This document shows, piece after piece, positions 35,963 to 45,472 of a stretch of 64,000 nucleotides of DNA. The stretch is from positions 434,001 to 498,000 of the forward strand of contig CAVUWK010000005.1 in assembly GCA_963745175.1 (NCBI GenBank), given 5' to 3'. The notes under the pieces are model-generated. The model worked only from the letters and a program-made list of their open reading frames with translations. It ran no database searches and was not told where the DNA came from. The first letter of the stretch is position 1, and each line of letters begins with the position of its first letter. The translations under genes were made by a program, and so were the position numbers. The stretch is from Bog-473 sp963745175. Its GTDB lineage: Bacteria > Actinomycetota > Acidimicrobiia > Acidimicrobiales > RAAP-2.

Positions 35963-37021
35963 TCACCCCAGCACCATCTGGCCGCCGGCGTAGTCGAGGA
36001 CGACCCAGCCGTAACGCCGGAGCTGGTCCGAGCCCAACAGGCCCACCGTGCCGGACAGGCTGATGGTGCCGAAGTCGGTCGAACCGATGAGCTGGGGGTG
36101 GAGCGCCACGCCCGGTACGGACCACGTCCCGGTGTGCACGAGCGGGACGGTGATCACCGAGCACACGGTCGACTGGCGCTGCGCCAGGTCGGTGCCCCGC
36201 AGCGACTGCGCCCGGGAGACCGAGGAGGACACGACGCTCTGCGACGAGCCCGTGTCCACCACGAAGTCTCGGCGCGGGCCACCGGCGAAACGGACGGCCA
36301 CGCCGAGCGACACGTCACCTGGCGCCGGGGTCACCGTGAGCGGCACCGTCGTCCCGCGCTCCCCCTGCGTCAGTGCCGCCGGCGGCGGGCCGTTCGGGCC
36401 GGTGTAGGGGGAGGACTGGGCCAGCGGCGCGCCCTCCGGGCCGGGCAGGACGAGCGCGCCGGCGTCGAAGTCGATGCGGACCCCGCCGAAACGGGACAGG
36501 ACGTCGGAGCCGAGCAAGCCGACCGGCTCGCCCTTCCCGCCCATCTGGGGCAGCGTGGCCGCGGTCAGCTGCTGCGGCGCCAGGACCACGCCGTCGAGCG
36601 ACCAGGCGCCCACCGAGACGGGTTGGGCGGCACCGGTGCACCCGACGCCGGCGAACGCGCTCGCGGGACCAGCGTCCGGCAGGTCGAGCCGGTGAGCCAG
36701 CCCGGCATCGATGGTCGACTGTCCCGCCCCCGAGTCGAGGACGAAGGGGTACGGACCCTGGCCGCCGATGCACACGTCCGCCGTCTCCGCGACCTGCCCG
36801 GCCACGACGCTCACGGTGAGCGGCACCTTCACTCCCCCGCCGGGTGCAGCACTCGCGCCGCCGCACCCCGTGCCCGCCGGCGGCAGCGCGAACGTCACCT
36901 GCGGCTCGACGTGCACCGTGGCGTGCCGGGGCCCACTGACGGTCGCCGCCAGGACGAGCACCAGCACGGTGACCCCGAGGGCCACCAGCGCGGCGATGAG
37001 CAGACCCCGGTGGCCGCGCAA
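35963..37021 (-). CDS. Membrane-anchored protein with two retropepsin-like aspartic protease domains
   Basis: About 352 aa. An N-terminal membrane helix (GLLIAALVALGVTVLVLVLA) is followed by two clan-AA repeats, each with the Asp-(Ser/Thr)-Gly motif: PFVLDSGAGQSTIDAGLAHR and DFVVDTGSSQSVVSSSVSRA. Each is followed by the matching hydrophobic-Gly element: GLLGSDVLSRFGGVRIDF and GLLGSDQLRRYGWVVLDY. Retropepsins normally dimerise; here a tandem pair could make one active site in a single chain. Active-site Asp residues are present in both halves. Start TTG 37021, GGAGG 4 nt upstream; it follows the GT2 stop by 8 bp, so it belongs to the polysaccharide operon. Substrate unknown. Confidence 0.75.
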   Translation of the reverse strand: MRGHRGLLIAALVALGVTVLVLVLAATVSGPRHATVHVEPQVTFALPPAGTGCGGASAAPGGGVKVPLTVSVVAGQVAETADVCIGGQGPYPFVLDSGAGQSTIDAGLAHRLDLPDAGPASAFAGVGCTGAAQPVSVGAWSLDGVVLAPQQLTAATLPQMGGKGEPVGLLGSDVLSRFGGVRIDFDAGALVLPGPEGAPLAQSSPYTGPNGPPPAALTQGERGTTVPLTVTPAPGDVSLGVAVRFAGGPRRDFVVDTGSSQSVVSSSVSRAQSLRGTDLAQRQSTVCSVITVPLVHTGTWSVPGVALHPQLIGSTDFGTISLSGTVGLLGSDQLRRYGWVVLDYAGGQMVLG

Positions 37022-37029
37022 CGCCCTCC

Positions 37030-37895
37030 CTAGCGGCTGAAGGCCAGCCGCAGGGTGGCGATGACCATGCGCGTCCCGAGCACCAGGACCGCCAGCGGGA
37101 GCGCGGCGCGGCGCCAGCCCTTGGTGGTCCGGAACGTGAAGCGGAGCGCCGAGCGATGGTGGGCCACCATCATCTGGTAGGGGTGCCGGGCCGTGCTGAA
37201 GCCCTGCACGTGGGTGACCTCCGCCGTCCCGGCGAATCCCACCCCCCACCCGGCGTCGTGGGCGCGCCAGCACAGGTCCATGTCCTCGGCGTACATGAAG
37301 TACGCCTCGTCGAAACCACCGAGCTCCTCCAGCGCGCTGCGCCGGGCCAGGAAGCACGAGCCGGACACCCATCCGGCGGCGGACACCCCGGGCCCTTCCG
37401 GGGTGCCGGGCTTGTAGCGGACGGTGAAGGGGTTCTGCGGGTTGAACAACGCCAGCAGGGCATGCCCGGCGGCATCGGTGAAGGAGGGGAAGTTGCGCAC
37501 CGAGGGATAGACCTCGCCGGTCTCGCTGAAGATGCGTGGCCCGACCAGGGCCCAGGCATGCTCGGATTCGAGGACCCGGCGCAGCGCGGCCAACGCCCCG
37601 GGGTGGACGACGAGGTCAGCGTTGCAGACGAGGATCCACTCCGGCGGGGATGCCTCCCCCGCCAGCGCGGCCAGGCCGCGGTTGACGCCGGCGCCGAAGC
37701 CGACGTTGCGGCCGGGCCGGACCAGGCGGACGGGATCCGCCGGGACATCCGTCAGAGCGGCGGCGGCGCTGCCGGCGACACCGTTCTCCACCACCACGAC
37801 GGGGGACGCCCCGTCATCGAGGAGGGAGCGGACGCAGCCTTCGAGCAAGGACCGGCGTCGTGGTCGACCACGACGGCCGCGATCGGAACGGACAC
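37030..37895 (-). CDS. GT2-family glycosyltransferase (rhamnosyltransferase-like)
   Basis: About 287 aa. GT-A fold: VSVPIAAVVVDHDAG then, after a frame break near 37850 (one lost or two extra bases), GCVRSLLDDGASPVVVVENG, GRNVGFGAGVNRGLAALAGE, EWILVCNADLVVHPGALAAL (NAD in place of DxD), GPRIFSETGEVYPSVRNFPS, GWVSGSCFLARRSALEELGG and FDEAYFMYAEDMDLCWRAHD (catalytic ED). This is the WbbL/RfbF-like pattern of dTDP-rhamnose-using transferases, which fits the rml genes in the same operon. GTG 37895 follows the previous stop. It probably adds rhamnose to a cell-surface glycan (inference). Confidence 0.82.
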
Positions 37896-37902
37896 CCCGA
37901 GC

Positions 37903-38646
37903 TCAGTACTCCCGGGAGAAGCGGAACTTGACGAGGGCCTTCAAGGCGCCGAACCCGTCGCGCCACGTGATCTTCTTGCCCTCGTTTGCTTCGCGGCCCG
38001 CATAGGAGATGGGCACTTCGTAGATCCGGTGGCCGCGCCGCAGCACCTTGGCCGTGATCTCAGGCTCGAAGTCGAACTTGTTCGACTCGATCGTGAGTCC
38101 CTCGAGCACCTGCGGCGTCGAAGAGCTTGTAGCACGTCTCCATGTCCGACAGCGTGGAGCTGTAGAGCACGTTGGTGACGAGCGAGAGGAGGCGGTTGCC
38201 GATCCAGTGCATCGGCAGCATGTTCTTGCGCTCGCCGGTGAAGCGGCTGCCGTAGACGACGCGTGGCCTTCCCGCGCAGGATCGGGTCCAACAGGCGCGG
38301 CCAGTCGTTGGGGTCGTACTCGAGGTCGGCGTCCTGAATGAGCACGAGGTCGCCGTGCACCTCGGCCAGGCCCGTGCGGACGGCGGCGCCCTTGCCCTGG
38401 TTCGTCTTGTGGTGGATCACCCGCACCGTGGAGTCCTCGAGCGCGCCCAGCACCTTGTCCGAGCCGTCGCTGCTCCCGTCGTCGACCACGATGATCTGGA
38501 GCACCAGGGACAGCGGCAGATCCACGGCCCGCATGCGGCGGATCACCTCGGCCACGGTCGCCCGCTCGTTGAACACGGGCATGATGACGTGAGCGACCGG
38601 TAGGTCCGTGGTGCGCGGCACTCGGGTTCAGGTCCACCTCCGTCAT
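37903..38646 (-). CDS. GT2 polyprenyl-phosphate sugar transferase (DPM1-like)
   Basis: About 246 aa after three one-base insertions are removed. VAHVIMPVFNERATVAEVIR, LQIIVVDDGSSDGSDKVLGA, NQGKGAAVRTGLAEVHGDLV, IQDADLEYDPNDWPRLLDPI (DAD metal site) match dolichol/polyprenyl-phosphate mannose synthases, followed by YGSRFTGERKNMLP and DMETCYKLFDAQVLEGL. No C-terminal membrane helices, so the soluble DPM1 type. Start ATG 38646, with a strong AGGAGGTGA upstream; GTG 38621 is a second choice that avoids the first frame break. Makes a lipid-linked sugar for surface glycans. Confidence 0.82.
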   Translation of the reverse strand: MTEVDLNPSAAHHGPTGRSRHHARVQRAGDRGRGDPPHAGRGSAAVPGAPDHRGRRREQRRLGQGAGRARGLHGAGDPPQDEPGQGRRRPHGPGRGARRPRAHSGRRPRVRPQRLAAPVGPDPAREGHASSTAAASPASARTCCRCTGSATASSRSSPTCSTAPRCRTWRRATSSSTPQVLEGLTIESNKFDFEPEITAKVLRRGHRIYEVPISYAGREANEGKKITWRDGFGALKALVKFRFSREY

Positions 38647-38654
38647 GAGGCCTG

Positions 38655-39593
38655 TCACCTCCTGTCGCGAAGTAGTCGATGGTGCGCGCGATCCCCTCCG
38701 CCAGTCCGGTGGTGGGCTCCCACCCGAGCTCGTTGCGGGCCAGGGTGATGTCGGGGCAGCGCCGCGTCGGGTCGTCGGTGGGGAGCGGCTCGAAGACGAT
38801 GTCGGACGCCGACCCGGTCGCCGTCCAGGACGAAGTGCGCCAGGTCGAGCACGGTCCGCTCGTCGGGGTTACCGATGTTGACCGGTCCGGTGAGCGAGGA
38901 GTCGAGGAGGGCCAGGAGCCCGCCGATCTCGTCGTCGACGAAGCACAGGCTCCGGGTCTGGGTGCCGTCCCCGTAGACGGTCAGGGGCTCGCCCCGCAGC
39001 GCCTGCACGATGAAATTCGACACCACCCGGCCGTCGCCCGGGGAGAGCCGCGGCCCGTAGGTGTTGAAGATGCGGGCGATCCCGACGTTGACGCCATACG
39101 TGCGGTGCATGGCCATGGTCAGGCTCTCGGCGAAGCGCTTGGCCTCGTCGTAGACGCTGCGCGGCCCCGTGGGGTCGACGTTGCCCCGGTACGACTCGAC
39201 CTGGGGATGCACCTCGGGGTCGCCGTAGATCTCGCTGGTGCTCGCCATGAGGAAGCGGGCGTCGTGCTCCCGTGCGAGCTCCAGCAGCCGCCGGGTGCCC
39301 TCGCTCCCGACCGCCAGCGTGTCGAAAGGCCGGGCGAGATACGCCGGCGGCGACGCGGGCGAGGCCAGGTTGCACACGGCATCGACCTTGAGAGCGTCCT
39401 CGAGCTCCACCTTCTCGCTGACGTCGGTCACGACGAGGTGGAAGCGGTCGTGCCCGAGCAGGTGGGCCACGTTCTCCCGCGACCCGGTGGAGAGGTCGTC
39501 GAGGCAGACGACGGTGTCGCCCCGCTCGACCAGGCGGTCGCAGAGGTGCGAGCCGAGGAAGCCGGCGCCGCCGGCCACCACGACCCGGCTCAC
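38655..39593 (-). CDS. UDP-glucuronate decarboxylase (UDP-xylose synthase), extended SDR
   Basis: About 310 aa. VVVAGGAGFLGSHLCDRLVE, LDDLSTGSRENVAHLLGHDR, NLASPASPPAYLARPFDTLA, STSEIYGDPEVHPQVESYRG, GPRSVYDEAKRFAESLTMAM (Tyr-x3-Lys) and RIFNTYGPRLSPGDGRVVSN. These are the hallmarks of UDP-xylose synthase, which decarboxylates UDP-glucuronate. That is the product of the neighbouring UDP-glucose dehydrogenase, so the pair would make UDP-xylose from UDP-glucose. The C-terminal 60 residues (IVFEPLPTDDPTRRCPDI) are shifted by at least one extra base near 38822. GTG 39593 overlaps the dehydrogenase stop as GTGA. Confidence 0.87.
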   Translation of the reverse strand: MSRVVVAGGAGFLGSHLCDRLVERGDTVVCLDDLSTGSRENVAHLLGHDRFHLVVTDVSEKVELEDALKVDAVCNLASPASPPAYLARPFDTLAVGSEGTRRLLELAREHDARFLMASTSEIYGDPEVHPQVESYRGNVDPTGPRSVYDEAKRFAESLTMAMHRTYGVNVGIARIFNTYGPRLSPGDGRVVSNFIVQALRGEPLTVYGDGTQTRSLCFVDDEIGGLLALLDSSLTGPVNIGNPDERTVLDLAHFVLDGDRVGVRHRLRAAPHRRPDAALPRHHPGPQRARVGAHHRTGGGDRAHHRLLRDRR

Positions 39594-40912
39594 TGGCGCC
39601 CGATCCCCGAGTACGAGAAGCCCATGCGCCGCACGGCGGCGGGGTCGAGCAGGTTGCGGGCGTCGACGATGTTGGGCTCCGCCATGGCGGCGAGCACCCG
39701 GGCGAAGTCGAGCCAGCGGAACTCGTCCCACTCGGTCAGCACGACCAGGGCCCGGGCTCCTGCCGCCGCCTCGTAGGGGTCGGCCCGCAGCTGCAGGTCC
39801 TCGCAGGTCGGGGACGTCGGTCTCGGCGTCGACCGTGGGGTCGAACGCCTGGACGGTCGCGCCGAGACCGGCCAGACGATGGGCGATCTCCAGGCTCGGC
39901 GAGTCGCGCCGGTCGTCGGTGTTGGCCTTGAACGTGAGGCCCCAGACGGCCAGCGTCGACACCGTCGACCGAGCCGCCGCAGGCCGTCTCGACCTTGGCC
40001 ACCACCCGGGACAGCTGCTCGTCGTTGGAGGCGATGGCGCCGGCCAGCAGCGAGAAGTCGTAGCCCGCCTCGCCCGCGATGTGGAGCAGGGCCCGGGTGT
40101 CCTTGGGCAGGCACGAGCCGCCCCAGCCCGGTCCGGGACGGAGGAACTCGAAGCCGATGCGCTTGTCGTAGCCGAGGCCGAGCAGCACGTCGCGGGCGTC
40201 GGCCCCCACCTCCTCGCAAAGGCCGGCGAGGGCGTTGACGAAGCTCAGCTTCGTGGCCAGGAACGCGTTGGACGCGTACTTGATCGTCTCCGACGTCGTG
40301 GCGTCCGTCACGATGAGCGGCGCCCGCGTCGAGGCGAACAGCTCCCCCACCCTGGCCGCCGCCCGGGCATCGTCCGCGCCGACGACGATCCGGTCCGGGT
40401 TGAGGCTGTCGAGCACCGCCGTGCCCTCCCGGAGGAACTCGGGGTTGGAGACGACGCTGATGTCGGGGCGGCCGATCACCTGCTCGACCATGTTGGCCGA
40501 GCCGACGGGCACGGTCGACTTGTTGACCACGATGGCACCCGGCTCCAGGTGGGTGGCGATCTCCTTGGCCGCCGCCTCGACGTAGGACAGGTCGGCCGAG
40601 CCGTCGGCGCTCTGGGGCGTCGGCACGCACAGGAAGACGAACTCCGCCCCGGCCACCGCCTCGACCGCCGAGTCGGTGAAGGAGAGGTTGCCGGCCGCCA
40701 CACCGCCGGCCACCAGCTCGTCGAGGCCCGCCTCCACGATCGGCATGCGCCCGGAGCGCAGCGCGGCCAGCCTGGACGGCTCGCGCTCGGCCAGCACGAC
40801 GTGGTGGCCGAAGTGCGCCAGCGTGGCCGCGGTCGGCAGGCCGACGTAGCCGGCGCCGATGACGGCGACCGTGTGGCGCTGTCGGTCACGGCCGTTGGCC
40901 GGCGTGGCTCAT
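39590..40912 (-). CDS. UDP-glucose 6-dehydrogenase
   Basis: About 439 aa after three one-base insertions are removed (near 40890, 39965, 39805). HTVAVIGAGYVGLPTAATLA (NAD loop), FLCVPTPQSADGSADLSYVE, NKSTVPVGSANMVEQVIGRP, NPEFLREGTAVLDSLNPDRI, TSETIKYASNAFLATKLSFV (catalytic Lys), RPGPGWGGSCLPKDTRALLH (catalytic Cys) and GLTFKANTDDRRDSPSLEIA. It oxidises UDP-glucose twice to UDP-glucuronate. ATG 40912 overlaps the RmlD stop as ATGA. Its product feeds the UDP-xylose synthase. Confidence 0.92.
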
Positions 40913-41840
40913 GTCGCCGCCGTCCAGTGCGCCGGAGGGCGGGGACCAGCCGGGCCAGGCCGTCCTGCCAGTCGGGCAGGGCCGGCAGCCCGCTCAGGCG
41001 CAGCGCCATGTTGTCGAGCACCGAGTAGGCCGGGCGGGGCGCCGGGCGGCGGCGGGTCGAGCTCGGCGGTGCTGATGGGCCGCACCCGCTCGGGGTCGGC
41101 GCCGGCCTCGGCCAGCACCGCCCGCACGAAGCCCCACCAGGTGGTGGCGCCGCTGTTGGTCACGTGGAAGATGCCCGGGCCGGCGGTCGAGCCCGAGGGT
41201 GACGACGGCGGGCGCCAGGTCGGCGGTGAACGTCGGCGACCCGTGCTGGTCGTCGACGAAGCGCAGCTCGCCGTCGCCCGTCGGCCAGGCGCAGGGCGGT
41301 GACGACCATGTTGGCGCCGTGGGCGCCGCACAGCCAGCTCGTGCGCACGATGGTCGAGCCCGGGCCGGCACTCGCGCTCGCCCGCCAGCTTGGAGGCGCC
41401 GTAGACCGACGTCGGGCACGGTGGCGTCCCACTCGCGGTAGGGGCGGTCGGCGGTGCCGTCGAAGACGTAGTCGGTCGAGACGTAGACCATGTGCGCCCC
41501 CACCAGGGCGGCCGCCTCGGCGACGTTGCGGGTGCCGATGGCGTTGACCGCGTAGGCCGCGTCGACCTCGGTCTCGCACCGGTCGACCGCGGTGAACGCG
41601 CCACCGTGCAGGACGAGCTCGGGCCGGAACGCGGTGAACGTTGTGCAGGACGGCGTCCCGGTCGTCGACCCGCATGGTGTCGATGTCGGTGCCGAGGACC
41701 TCGTGGTTGAGGCCCGGGTCGCGGGCCCTCCGGGCCCGAGCAGCGCGCAGCGGCGACCCCCGGTCGGGCACCCGCCCGGCCAGGCAGTCGAGCAGGTCGC
41801 GGCCCAGCTGCCCGTCGGCCCCGGTGATCAGGATCCGCAC
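40909..41840 (-). CDS. rfbD: dTDP-4-dehydrorhamnose reductase
   Basis: Family sequence is split over three frames by several one-base insertions: VRILITGADGQLGRDLLDCL (NAD(P) loop), then FRPELVLHGGAFTAVDRCET, NAIGTRNVAEAAALVGAHMV, VYVSTDYVFDGTADRPYREW (catalytic Thr and the YVFDG signature), GERECRPGLDHRAHELAVRR region with IVRTSWLCGAHGANMVVTAL, and a C-terminal AVLAEAGADPERVRPISTAEL. It reduces dTDP-4-keto-rhamnose to dTDP-L-rhamnose, the last Rml step. GTG 41840 is followed by the RmlB stop 4 bp upstream; stop overlaps the next gene. Confidence 0.85.
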
Positions 41841-41843
41841 CGC

Positions 41844-42857
41844 TCAGCCGCCTCCGGTTCCCCAGGACCCTTCGGCAATGGGCGCCCGGGCCCGCAGCGG
41901 CTCCCACCAGTCCCGGTTCGCCGGCGTACCACGCCACCGTCTCGGCCAGACCCTGCTCCCAGTCGACCGACGGCGCCCAGCCCAGCTCGCTTGCGCAGCT
42001 TGGAGGAGTCGAGGACGTAGCGCCGGTCGTGACCGGGGCGGTCGGGCACGATCGTCTTGAGCGACTCCGGCTTGCCCAGGGCGGCGAGGATGCGGTCGGC
42101 CACCTCCATGATGGAGGCCTCCACGCCGCTGCCCACGTGGTACGTCTCGCCCACCCGCCCCCGGGCGAGCACGGCGTCGATGGCGGTGCAGTGGTCGTAC
42201 ACGTGCAGCCACTCGCGGCGGTTCTCGGTGCTGGCGTAGAGCGTGAGCGCCTGGTCGTCGAGCGCCAGCGCGCAGAAGTGCGGGATCAGCTTCTCGGGGA
42301 ACTGGTAGGGGCCGTAGTTGTTGGCGCAGTTGGTGATGGTGATGGGCAGCTCGTAGGTCTCGGCGTAGGCCCGCACCGCGTGGTCGGCCCCGGCCTTCGA
42401 CGCGTTGTACGGCGTACGGGGCCGGTAGGGCGAGTCCTCGTGTGAAGGCCTCGTCGGTGTCGAGGGGCAGGTCCCCGTAGACCTCGCAGGTCGAGACGTG
42501 GTGGAAGCGCGCCACGCCGGCCTGGCGGGCCGCCTCGAGCATGGTCTGGGTCCCGAGCACGTTGGTCCGGAAGAACAGCCCCGGGTTCAGCACCGCCAGC
42601 GAGTTGTGCGACTCGGCGGCGAAGTGGACGATCGTGTCGATCCCCTCGCCCCGCAGCGCCTTCTCGGCGACCGTCGGGTCGCAGATGTCGCCCTGGACGA
42701 AGACGATCCGGTCCTCGATGTCGGACAGGCTGGGTCGGTTGCCGGCGTAGGTGAGGACGTCGTAGACGACGACATGGTCCTCGGGGTGCTGTTCGACCCA
42801 GTAGCGAGCGAAGTTCGACCCGATGAAACCGGCACCTCCCGTCACGAGAAGGCGCAT
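41844..42857 (-). CDS. rfbB: dTDP-glucose 4,6-dehydratase-like, with a Cys in the catalytic motif
   Basis: About 335 aa after three one-base insertions are removed. MRLLVTGGAGFIGSNFARYW, VVYDVLTYAGNRPSLSDIED, FVQGDICDPTVAEKALRGEG, IVHFAAESHNSLAVLNPGLF, FHHVSTCEVYGDLPLDTDEA, YNASKAGADHAVRAYAETYE (Tyr-x3-Lys) and NCANNYGPYQFPEKLIPHFC. It resembles RmlB throughout, and sits next to RmlD, but the usual T-D-E catalytic triplet reads T-C-E. Start ATG 42857; ATG 42869 is in frame upstream. Normally makes dTDP-4-keto-6-deoxyglucose for rhamnose. Confidence 0.85.
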   Translation of the reverse strand: MRLLVTGGAGFIGSNFARYWVEQHPEDHVVVYDVLTYAGNRPSLSDIEDRIVFVQGDICDPTVAEKALRGEGIDTIVHFAAESHNSLAVLNPGLFFRTNVLGTQTMLEAARQAGVARFHHVSTCEVYGDLPLDTDEAFTRGLALPAPYAVQRVEGRGRPRGAGLRRDLRAAHHHHQLRQQLRPLPVPREADPALLRAGARRPGAHALRQHREPPRVAARVRPLHRHRRRARPGAGGRDVPRGQRRGGLHHGGGRPHPRRPGQAGVAQDDRARPPRSRPALRPRLLQAAQASWAGRRRSTGSRVWPRRWRGTPANRDWWEPLRARAPIAEGSWGTGGG

Positions 42858-42870
42858 AGTGCCGGGCATA

Positions 42871-43653
42871 TTAGCCCAGGCCCCGCACCCCTCTCCCGGC
42901 CCTGGTCGAGGCCGCAGATGCACCACGTCGCCGGCGCTCACGGCCCGCGGTCCCGCGGCCGTCTCGACCACCAGGTGGCCGGCGTCGTCGATGGCGGCGG
43001 CCCGCCCGGTCAGCTCCTCCCCGGCCAGGATCACCCGCACCTCCTGGCCGAGCGTGGCGCAGCGCCGGCGCACCTCGTCGGCCAGGCATCCGCCGCCCGT
43101 CCGCCGTCTTCGAGCAGGGCGCGCCGGGGGCCCAGCGCGCTCGAGCAGGTGGTCGAGGAGGACCTGGCGGTCCACCGGCTGCGCCGACCCGCCCACGTCG
43201 TCCAGGCAGGTGCCCCCGGCTTCCGCGGGACCGGGCCAGGCCACGTTGATCCCGATGCCGACGACGACGGCGGTCAGGCGAGGACCCGGCGAACTCGGCC
43301 TCGGCCAGGACCCCGGCCAGCTTGGCCCCGTCGAGCAGGAGGTCGTTGGGCCATTTGAGCACCGGCTCGACCCCGGCCACCTCCCGGCAGGCATCGGCCC
43401 CCGCCAGCGCCACGGCCCCCGCGCACAGGTGCACGTCGGCGCCCTCGCAGCGCGGGCGGAGGAGCACCGAGGCCAGCAGGTTCGCCCCCGGCGGCGACTC
43501 CCAGCGCCGGTCGAGGCGGCCCCGCCCGGCGGTCTGGTGGTCGGCCACGGCGACGAGGCCCTCGGGCGCGCCCTGGCGAGCCCGATCACGCACATACGTG
43601 TTGGTGGAGTCGATCTCGTCGAGCCAGTGGATGTCCCACTTGCCGCCCCACAT
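42871..43653 (-). CDS. birA: Biotin--[acetyl-CoA-carboxylase] ligase (BirA without HTH)
   Basis: About 255 aa. MWGGKWDIHWLDEIDSTNTY, DHQTAGRGRLDRRWESPPGA (biotin-AMP loop GRGRxGRxW-like), LLASVLLRPRCEGADVHLCA, EPVLKWPNDLLLDGAKLAGV (KWPND), then after one extra base TAVVVGIGINVAWPGPAEAG, and the C-terminal SH3-like AIDDAGHLVVETAAGPRAVS. It attaches biotin to BCCP domains; the divergent gene encodes one (AMKM). ATG 43653 is set by TATGGT 7 nt upstream, a leaderless start. The exact stop is hidden by an insertion: the last frame runs on into rfbB. Confidence 0.88.
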   Translation of the reverse strand: MWGGKWDIHWLDEIDSTNTYVRDRARQGAPEGLVAVADHQTAGRGRLDRRWESPPGANLLASVLLRPRCEGADVHLCAGAVALAGADACREVAGVEPVLKWPNDLLLDGAKLAGVLAEAEFAGSSPDRRRRRHRDQRGLARSRGSRGHLPGRRGRVGAAGGPPGPPRPPARARWAPGAPCSKTADGRRMPGRRGAPALRHARPGGAGDPGRGGADRAGRRHRRRRPPGGRDGRGTAGRERRRRGASAASTRAGRGVRGLG

Positions 43654-43660
43654 GGCAGAC

Positions 43661-43666
43661 ACCATA
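43661..43666 (-). promoter_or_regulatory. Leaderless -10 element for birA
   Basis: TATGGT, 7 nt, then ATG 43653 on the minus strand. It decides the start: the longer reading (from 43665) begins inside the -10. Confidence 0.5.
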
Positions 43667-43712
43667 GGGTGCGTGCAATTGTGAAGGTCCGCCTCAGGGA
43701 GGAAAGGCCAGC

Positions 43713-45472
43713 GTGCTCCAGAAGGTCCTCATTGCAAACCGCGGCGAAATCGCCGTCCGGGTGATCCGGACGTGCCGCGAGCTCGGCATCGGCACGGTGG
43801 CGGTGTACTCCAACCTCGACCGCGACGCCCTGCACGTCCGCATGGCCGACGAGGCCTACGCCCTCGGCGGCGAGACGGCGGCCGAGAGCTACCTCAACAC
43901 CGAGGCGATCCTCCACGCCATCGAGGAGAGCGGCGCCGACGCGCGTCCACCCCGGCTACGGCTTCTTCTCCGAGAACACCGACTTCGCCCGCGCCATCAC
44001 CGAGCGCGGCGTCACCTTCATCGGTCCGCCGCCCGAGGCGATCGAGGTCATGGGCGACAAGATCAGCTCCCGCCTGGCCGCCGAGAAGGCGGGCGTGGCG
44101 GGCGTGCCCGGACGCTCCGAGCCGCTGACCTCCCCCGACGAGGTCGTGGCGTTCGGCGAGGAGCACGGCTGGCCGGTCGCCATCAAGGCCGCCTACGGCG
44201 GCGGCGGGCGTGGCATGAAGGTCGTCGCCGCGGCGGCCGAGGCGGCCGAGGCGATGGAGTCGGCGGCCCGCGAGGCCCAGGCCTACTTCGGCCGTCCCGA
44301 GATCTACCTCGAGCGCTACCTCGAATGGCCCCGGCACGTCGAGATGCAGGTGCTGGCCGACCAGCACGGCAACACGCTGTGGCTCGGCGAGCGCGACTGC
44401 TCGGCCCAGCGCCGGCACCAGAAGCTGGTCGAGGAGAGCCCGGCCCCCGACTTCCCCGACGAGGTCCGCCAGGCCATGGGCGCCGCCGCCGTCAAGGTGT
44501 CGGAGGCATGCGGCTACTACAACGCGGGAACCGTCGAGTTCCTGTACCAGGACGGCGAGTTCTACTTCCTCGAGATGAACACCCGGCTCCAGGTGGAGCA
44601 CCCGGTCACCGAACTGGTGACCGGGCTCGACCTGGTCGCCTGGCAGATCCGCATCGCCTCGGGCGAACCGCTCGACTTCACCCAGGAGGACATCCGTCAG
44701 AACGGGCATGCCATCGAGGTGCGCATCAACGCGGAGGACCCCAGCGGCGGGCGCTTCTCGCCCTCGCCGGGCACGCTGACCTCGTTCCGCCCGGCGTCGG
44801 GCCCGGGCGTCCGCCTCGACGCCGGCTACGAGTCCGGCGACACGGTCTCGCAGTACTACGACAACCTGATCGCCAAGATGATCGTCTGGGCGCCCCGACC
44901 GCGAGGCGGCCCGGCGGCGCATGCTGCGCGCCATCGGCGAGACCCGCATCACGGGGGTGGCCACCACGCTGCCGGCCGACGTGGCGATCCTGAGCCACCC
45001 GGACTTCGCCGCAGTGAGGTACTCGACCAAGTGGGTCGAGGACACGCTCGACCTGAGCGGCCTGGTCGCCGAGCCGGCTGGCGCTCCCGCCCCGCCGCCG
45101 GCGGACGAGGTGCCCACCGTGCAGCGCGACGTGACCGCCGAGGTCGACGGGCGGCGCTTCTCCGTGCGCCTCTGGGTGCCCGACCTGGGCACGACGACCG
45201 CACCCGGTCGTGCCGGCCGGCCCAAGCGTGCCGCCGCAGCGGCGGTGGCGGGCAGCGGCTCGGGTCAGGTGACCGTCCCCATGCAGGGCACGATCGTCAA
45301 GGTCCTGGTCGCCGTGGGCGACGTCGTCGAGGTCGGCCAGTCGATCTGCCTCCTCGAGGCGATGAAGATGGAGAACGCCGTGGCGGCGGAGAAGGACGGC
45401 GTGATCAAGGAGATCAAGGTGAGCGCGGGTGATTCCGTCGGCGCCGGCGACGTCGTGGCGGTCATCGAGTAG
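43713..45472 (+). CDS. Acetyl/propionyl-CoA carboxylase alpha subunit (biotin carboxylase + BCCP)
   Basis: About 585 aa after two one-base insertions (near 43942, 44894) are removed. Biotin carboxylase: VLQKVLIANRGEIAVRVIRT, HPGYGFFSENTDFARAITER, KAAYGGGGRGMKVVAAAAEA (ATP-grasp Gly loop), YLERYLEWPRHVEMQVLADQ, GERDCSAQRRHQKLVEESPA, FLEMNTRLQVEHPVTELVTG (catalytic Glu/Arg). C-terminal BCCP: VPMQGTIVKVLVAVGDVVEV and LLEAMKMENAVAAEKDGVIK, the MKM Lys being the biotin site. GTG 43713 follows GGGAGGAAAGG. With a separate beta subunit it makes malonyl- or methylmalonyl-CoA. Divergent from birA. Confidence 0.93.

Noticed and set aside
41844..43916. A single frame joining the C-terminal part of BirA to the N-terminal part of RmlB
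   Set aside because: BirA changes frame because of one inserted base, and this also removes its stop. RmlB has its own start (ATG 42857). A fusion is not supported.
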